Shown in pieces: positions 60,028-64,000 of a DNA stretch of 64,000 bases. The stretch is taken from contig JAYQTB010000004.1 in the NCBI GenBank assembly GCA_038147195.1, positions 2,170,001 to 2,234,000 on the forward strand. The letters are read 5' to 3'. Position 1 is the stretch's first letter. Every line of letters begins with the position of its first letter. The position numbers were made by a program, and so were the translations under genes. The stretch is from Eutrophocola salsuginis. GTDB lineage: Bacteria; Pseudomonadota; Gammaproteobacteria; Pseudomonadales; Pseudohongiellaceae. The notes beneath the pieces were generated by a model. It searched no databases. It saw nothing but the letters and a program-made list of their open reading frames with translations, and had not been told where the DNA came from.

Positions 60028-61536
60028 ATGGCTGACGCCAACTTTTACGCCAGCCTGCGCACAGGCATGCTGGCCACCGGTGACAAACCATTTCTAGTAT
60101 CTCCCGATGGGAGCCAACTTGGTTTTACCGAGTGTGACCATATCAGTGGCAGCATCGCCAACCTCTTCGCAGCAAAAGGCCTTTATCCAGGTGACCGGGT
60201 GCTGGTCAGGGCCGGCAAGTCCCCGATCGCACTGCTTGTCTACCTGGCCTGCCTGCGCAGCGGCATCATCTACGTCCCCGTGAACCCGGCGTGTACGCCA
60301 GACGAACTGGCCTACTTTGCGAAAGACACGACGCCCGCCCTGTTCATCGGAGATGCTGAACACTGCGCTCTTGTCGGAAAGGGTGCCGTCATCGCCACGT
60401 ACACACTGGATGCTGACGGTGCCGGCACACTGGTCGAAGAGGCAGAGCAGCAATCCGGCGATCATGCCCTGGTCGCCAGCAAGACCGGCGACATCGCCGT
60501 GATAATTTATACCTCAGGTACCACGGGAGCGCCCAAGGGCGCCATGCTCAGCCACGGCAACCTGGCCGCCAACGCGGCAACACTGTATGCAAGCTGGGGC
60601 TGGTCGAAAGAGGACGTATTGCTTCACTGCCTGCCAATCTTCCATGTCCACGGCCTGTTCGTCGCCACCCATCTGGCGCTGCTCGGTACTTCAACGATGC
60701 TATTCGAGCCGCGGTTCGATGTACGGACTGTAATCGACAAGTTGTCCAATGCAACAGTGTTCATGGGCGTGCCCACCTATTACACAAGATTACTGCAGGA
60801 AGAAAGTTTCACCCAGCAATGCTGCAATCACATGCGCTTGTTCGTATCGGGTTCGGCGCCACTGATGCCTGAAACGTTTACCAGTTTCAAGGACCGCACC
60901 GGCCACACCATTCTCGAGCGCTATGGCATGTCCGAGACCGGCATGCTGGTCTCCAATCCGCTGGATGGGGAACGAATTGCCGGTACGGTTGGTTACCCGC
61001 TGGAGGGCGTCGAAACCCGCGTTTGCAGCGATGACGGCAAGACGGTGGCAAAAGGAGAAATTGGCGTGCTGCAGGTGAAAGGCCCGAACGTATTCAGTGG
61101 TTACTGGAACAAGCCCGAACTCCACAACACCGAATTTCAGGATGGCTACTTCATCACCGGTGACCTTGTACAGGTGGCGGATGACGGCCGTATCAGCATC
61201 GTCGGACGCAACAAGGACATGATCATAAGCGGTGGACTGAACGTCTATCCGAAGGAAATCGAAAACGTCCTCGATGCCCAGCCCGGCATTCGCGAGTCGG
61301 CGGTCTTCGGTGTACCACATCCCGATTTCGGCGAAGGCGTTGTCGCCGCCATCGTGCCGAAATCTGGCTTCAACGTGGATACCGATATTCTAGTTCGCAC
61401 CTGCCGGGACCACCTGGCTGGTTACAAGACCCCTAAAAGCATCGTCGTGGTCAAAGACCTTCCGCGAAACACTATGGGTAAGGTGCAGAAGAATAAGTTA
61501 AGAGACCAATACTCAGATTTATTCAGGAAATCCTGA
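60028..61536 (+). CDS. Malonyl-CoA synthetase-like AMP-forming acyl-CoA ligase (MatB type)
   Basis: A 502-residue ANL-superfamily ligase. ATP loop IIYTSGTTGAPKGAMLSHGN, then LPIFHVHGLFVATH, ERYGMSETGMLVSNPLDGER, DGYFITGDLVQV and the C-terminal KDMIISGGLNVYPKEIE with PRNTMGKVQKNKLR (catalytic Lys). The GERIAGTVGYPL stretch and length fit MatB malonyl-CoA synthetases, which activate malonate or methylmalonate. ATG 60028 is preferred; a TTG at 59989 would add 13 residues. No malonate decarboxylase or matA gene is nearby. Confidence 0.87.
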   Translation: MADANFYASLRTGMLATGDKPFLVSPDGSQLGFTECDHISGSIANLFAAKGLYPGDRVLVRAGKSPIALLVYLACLRSGIIYVPVNPACTPDELAYFAKDTTPALFIGDAEHCALVGKGAVIATYTLDADGAGTLVEEAEQQSGDHALVASKTGDIAVIIYTSGTTGAPKGAMLSHGNLAANAATLYASWGWSKEDVLLHCLPIFHVHGLFVATHLALLGTSTMLFEPRFDVRTVIDKLSNATVFMGVPTYYTRLLQEESFTQQCCNHMRLFVSGSAPLMPETFTSFKDRTGHTILERYGMSETGMLVSNPLDGERIAGTVGYPLEGVETRVCSDDGKTVAKGEIGVLQVKGPNVFSGYWNKPELHNTEFQDGYFITGDLVQVADDGRISIVGRNKDMIISGGLNVYPKEIENVLDAQPGIRESAVFGVPHPDFGEGVVAAIVPKSGFNVDTDILVRTCRDHLAGYKTPKSIVVVKDLPRNTMGKVQKNKLRDQYSDLFRKS

Positions 61537-61643
61537 ACATCTTGCCCGTGTATCGAGCCCCAATAAATTCAGCAATGTCGGAATGGGAACACAGTGCCTC
61601 TTCCGAGCTGCTCATACCCCTGTCTCCTTTATCCTATTTCCCC

Positions 61644-61649
61644 TATAAT
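61644..61649 (+). promoter_or_regulatory. Candidate -10 box upstream of argB
   Basis: A perfect TATAAT 44 bases before the argB ATG at 61694. No good -35 within 16-18 bases. Confidence 0.38.
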
Positions 61650-61693
61650 TTCTGCATCTTATTGTTAGTAAGCATTCGCTATGAGAGCGCCTC

Positions 61694-62593
61694 ATGACCC
61701 TGAACATCAATGCCGCAAAAAATATTGCCAGCGTTCTCACCGAAGCGCTGCCGTATATTCAGCGCTTCATCGGCAAGACCATCGTCGTCAAGTATGGCGG
61801 CAATGCTATGATCGATGAAGTACTGAAGAACAGTTTTGCTCGCGACATAGTGTTGATGAAGCTGGTCGGCATGCACCCGATCGTAGTACACGGCGGCGGC
61901 CCGCAGATCGGTGATCTTCTGAAGAGGCTCGATATCAAGTCCGATTTCGTCGATGGCATGCGGGTCACGGACTCGGTCACTATGGATGTGGTCGAGATGG
62001 TGCTCGGGGGGCTGGTCAACAAGGAGATAGTCAGCCTACTCAACCGCAACGGCGGCAAGGCGATCGGCATCACCGGAAAGGACGGAGACTTCATTCGCGC
62101 GCGCAAGATGACCGTCACGCGCAAGACCGCAGAGATGCAGGCCCCCGAAATCATCGACATCGGCCATGTAGGAGAAGTAGCGGGCATGAATCCGGACATC
62201 ATTCAGATGCTCAAGGGCAGCGACTTCATTCCGGTGATCGCGCCGATAGGCGCTGATGAAACCGGCCAATCTTACAACATCAATGCCGACATCGTTGCCG
62301 GTAAGGTGGCGCAGATGGTCATGGCGGAAAAGCTGATCCTGCTGACCAACATTGCCGGCGTACAAGACAAGGACGGCAAGGTGCTGACCGGGCTGACGAC
62401 TGCCCAGGTCAACGCACTCATCGACGACGGCACCATTCACGGCGGCATGCTGCCGAAAATCAACTGTGCACTGGACGCGGTGAATTCCGGTGTGACCAGC
62501 GCACAGATCATCGACGGCAGGGTGCCCCACGCGGTCCTGCTGGAAGTATTTACCGACGAAGGCATAGGCACACTGATCACCAACAGGCACTAG
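61694..62593 (+). CDS. argB: Acetylglutamate kinase
   Basis: Phosphorylates N-acetylglutamate, the second arginine step. It is 299 residues. Markers are KTIVVKYGGNAMIDEVLKNS, MHPIVVHGGGPQIGDLLKRL, VVEMVLGGLVNKEIV, and the C-terminal HGGMLPKINCALDAVNSGVT. The N-terminal helix (LTEALPYIQRFIGK) is present, as in arginine-inhibited hexameric forms. In Pseudomonas it follows algC; here the slot holds matB. Confidence 0.97.
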   Translation: MTLNINAAKNIASVLTEALPYIQRFIGKTIVVKYGGNAMIDEVLKNSFARDIVLMKLVGMHPIVVHGGGPQIGDLLKRLDIKSDFVDGMRVTDSVTMDVVEMVLGGLVNKEIVSLLNRNGGKAIGITGKDGDFIRARKMTVTRKTAEMQAPEIIDIGHVGEVAGMNPDIIQMLKGSDFIPVIAPIGADETGQSYNINADIVAGKVAQMVMAEKLILLTNIAGVQDKDGKVLTGLTTAQVNALIDDGTIHGGMLPKINCALDAVNSGVTSAQIIDGRVPHAVLLEVFTDEGIGTLITNRH

Positions 62594-62616
62594 CCACACC
62601 ACGGGCGAGTACAGTT

Positions 62617-63219
62617 ATGGCAAGAGAACCTGGCGCAAAGAAAGAAGCGATCCTCAGGGCACTAGCCCAGATGCTGGAGAATAACCCCGGCGGACGCATT
62701 ACAACCGCCGCCCTGGCCGCGGAAGTTGGTGTGTCTGAAGCGGCTCTTTACCGGCACTTTCCCAGCAAGGCCCGCATGTTCGAAGGCCTGATTGGGTTCA
62801 TGGAAGACACCCTATTTTCCCGCATCAACCGCATTGTCAGTGAAGGCTCGAACGCCCTGGTCCAGTGTGAAAAGATCATCCTGCTCGTGTTGACCTTCGC
62901 GGAAAAGAATCCCGGCATCAGCCGCGTGCTCAATGGCGATGCGCTGGTCGGTGAAACCGACCGCCTGCGCGACCGCGCCAGCCAGATCTACAAGAGGCTT
63001 GACACCCAGCTCAAGCAGATCTTCCGCGAGGCGGAAATCCGTGAAGGCATCCGGACCAGGCTAAGCCCGTCAGTCACCTCAAACCTGATCCTGACCTTCA
63101 TCGAGGGCAAGATCAGCCAGTACGTGCGTACGGATTTTTACCAAAAGCCAACTGACCTGTTCTCGGAACAGTGGATCTACCTGAACCAGGAGTTGTTCCG
63201 CCAGCGCGTCGGTCAGTGA
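62617..63219 (+). CDS. slmA: Nucleoid occlusion factor SlmA
   Basis: A TetR-fold DNA-binding protein that stops FtsZ ring assembly over the nucleoid. It is 200 residues with the helix-turn-helix ITTAALAAEVGVSEAALYRH and FPSKARMFEGLIGFMEDTLF. The C-terminal YVRTDFYQKPTDLFSEQWIY is typical of SlmA. It lies between argB and pyrE, matching the coaBC-dut-slmA-pyrE order of E. coli. Confidence 0.95.
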   Translation: MAREPGAKKEAILRALAQMLENNPGGRITTAALAAEVGVSEAALYRHFPSKARMFEGLIGFMEDTLFSRINRIVSEGSNALVQCEKIILLVLTFAEKNPGISRVLNGDALVGETDRLRDRASQIYKRLDTQLKQIFREAEIREGIRTRLSPSVTSNLILTFIEGKISQYVRTDFYQKPTDLFSEQWIYLNQELFRQRVGQ

Positions 63220-63362
63220 GGGAATTTCAAGGAAAGGGTCGCGCCGCTGTCCAATGGAGGTTGAACAATTCCCGAAGGTAATTGATGTTTTTCTTGGCTA
63301 TGCTCAAGGTTTATGCTTTATCGTTTCCTACAGACTGCACTTGGTGTAGCACGCGGGCGCGA

Positions 63363-63650
63363 TCATCCTGGCTGTGCCGCCTGCGACTCGAGCGCTAGCG
63401 CCTGGGTTTCAAGTTCTTCAGCGGTCAGTGCCCTCATCACGGCCTGGATGACCAAACCCTTTTAGTTTATCACCTCGTAACCAATCCTCACGAATTCCGG
63501 CGGTACCTGCGAACCGCGAAACAGGTTGCCTTATTTGACATAGTAGCGGTAAATATTGGCAGACATTGCCAGCAGTACTCTTAGTGCCAGGATCCAAATG
63601 ATGAGTTGTGCCTGTAATTTACGGATAGGTTTCAGTCGGTAAAAGTATTA
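63363..63650 (-). pseudogene. Degenerate reading frame upstream of pyrE's end, unidentified membrane protein
   Basis: On the minus strand, one frame reads YFYRLKPIRKLQAQLIIWIL, ALRVLLAMSANIYRYYVK, a stop, GNLFRGSQVPPEFVRIGYEV, IN, another stop, then KGLVIQAVMRALTAEELETQ and a final stop at 63363. The composition is that of real protein sequence (one membrane segment, then an acidic amphipathic tail), but there are two internal stops and no start codon. I do not know the family. The rest of the 480-bp slmA-pyrE gap shows nothing. Confidence 0.55.
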
Positions 63651-63699
63651 AGGGTAAGGCTTTATGCAGCCTGAACGTGATACACGCCCTTATCCATAC

Positions 63700-64000
63700 T
63701 CATATACCGTATTGTTCCTGATAGGTTTTCATTGCCACAAGATAGGTCGCCAGCGTCTCATCCTGCTGCTCCTCCAAGTATCCGATGATCTGTTGAAGGT
63801 TAATGATACTGATGACCGGAATTGAAAATTCCTGTTCTATCTCCTGTATCGCGGAAAGGTCTGTCTTGCCCTTTTCCTGTCTGTCCAGGGCAACCACGAC
63901 ACCGGCAGCCTGAGCCCCTGCGGTGGCAATTATTTCCATAGTCTCGCGAATGGCAGTCCCGGCCGTAATCACATCGTCGATAACCAGGACCCGATTCTTC
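63700..64000 (-). CDS. pyrE: Orotate phosphoribosyltransferase, partial (5' end outside window)
   Basis: The C-terminal 100 residues of a pyrimidine biosynthesis enzyme that joins orotate to PRPP. The PRPP-binding motif VLVIDDVITAGTAIRE is at the window's edge, followed by AAGVVVALDRQEKGK and the terminal IPVISIINLQQIIGYLEE. The frame is open through base 64000, so the start lies outside. Convergent with slmA. Confidence 0.95.
   Translation of the reverse strand, partial: KNRVLVIDDVITAGTAIRETMEIIATAGAQAAGVVVALDRQEKGKTDLSAIQEIEQEFSIPVISIINLQQIIGYLEEQQDETLATYLVAMKTYQEQYGI

Noticed and set aside
59976..60035. 19-codon frame starting ATG 59976 and overlapping the matB start, as a leader peptide
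   Set aside because: It begins inside algC debris and has no attenuator-like structure or regulatory codon run; probably chance.

Overview
The window is a contiguous stretch of a gammaproteobacterial chromosome. Its gene order closely follows Pseudomonas-type genomes: gshB-tonB-yqgE-ruvX, (pilT), yggS-proC-yggT-metX-metW-DUF4426-rdgB-hemW, the ftsX-ftsE-ftsY / rsmD divergon, coaD-ferredoxin-mutM, and rpmG-rpmB-(radC)-coaBC-(dut-algC)-argB-slmA-pyrE. The accessory genes (IorAB-type molybdenum oxidoreductase, carotenoid oxygenase, DUF6152 proteins, MatB, lone HyuA) would fit an aerobic, probably marine, member of the Pseudomonadales/Cellvibrionales branch. That placement is inferred from gene content and order only. 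I saw no tRNA, rRNA, CRISPR array or transposase gene.

Layout. 1-10.3 kb: glutathione synthetase (5' cut by the window), a TonB protein, YqgE, RuvX, then PLP homeostasis, proline, methionine, nucleotide-pool and haem-enzyme genes. 10.7-21.8 kb: YdcF, a thioesterase, PhhB, argE, argA, ilvD, a short asparaginase-like protein, lipocalin, a shikimate-kinase-like protein and a carotenoid oxygenase. 21.9-30 kb: a cytochrome P460-like protein, an SDR enzyme, a decaying tandem of TPR/TonB-C-like proteins, and iorBA. 30.5-42.4 kb: PlsC, Tag, FtsXEY, RsmD, RidA, a sodium symporter, CoaD, a ferredoxin, two secreted proteins, MutM and HyuA. 42.6-56.4 kb: a large same-strand block of envelope proteins. 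56.5-64 kb: UbiX, L33/L28, CoaBC, MatB, ArgB, SlmA and PyrE (5' part outside the window).

The most interesting region is the 42.6-53.3 kb block, with possible satellites to 56.4 kb. It encodes a Ser/Pro/Met-rich lipoprotein, a second lipoprotein, a membrane-anchored TPR-like protein, a membrane-anchored PEGA-SUMF1 protein, a small exported acidic protein, a MotA/TolQ/ExbB-type channel subunit, a cytoplasmic protein with a probable actin/Hsp70-like fold and FHA-like tail, and two paralogous proteins built as ExbD/MotB-like membrane segment, coiled coil, vWA domain. I read it as a proton-motive-force-driven trans-envelope machine in which two different vWA proteins replace the usual ExbD/MotB subunit. 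I do not recognise it as a named system.

The second theme is gene decay in place. At positions where relatives carry intact genes, recognisable wrecks remain: pilT, a ligA-like protocatechuate 4,5-dioxygenase alpha subunit, an SMR transporter, radC, the tail of algC (dut and most of algC gone), a TPR/TonB paralogue and an unidentified membrane protein next to pyrE. Several carry one-base indels, two of them in G runs, plus internal deletions, which suggests an ongoing deletion-biased reduction. ruvX has no ATG, GTG or TTG upstream of its first conserved motif.
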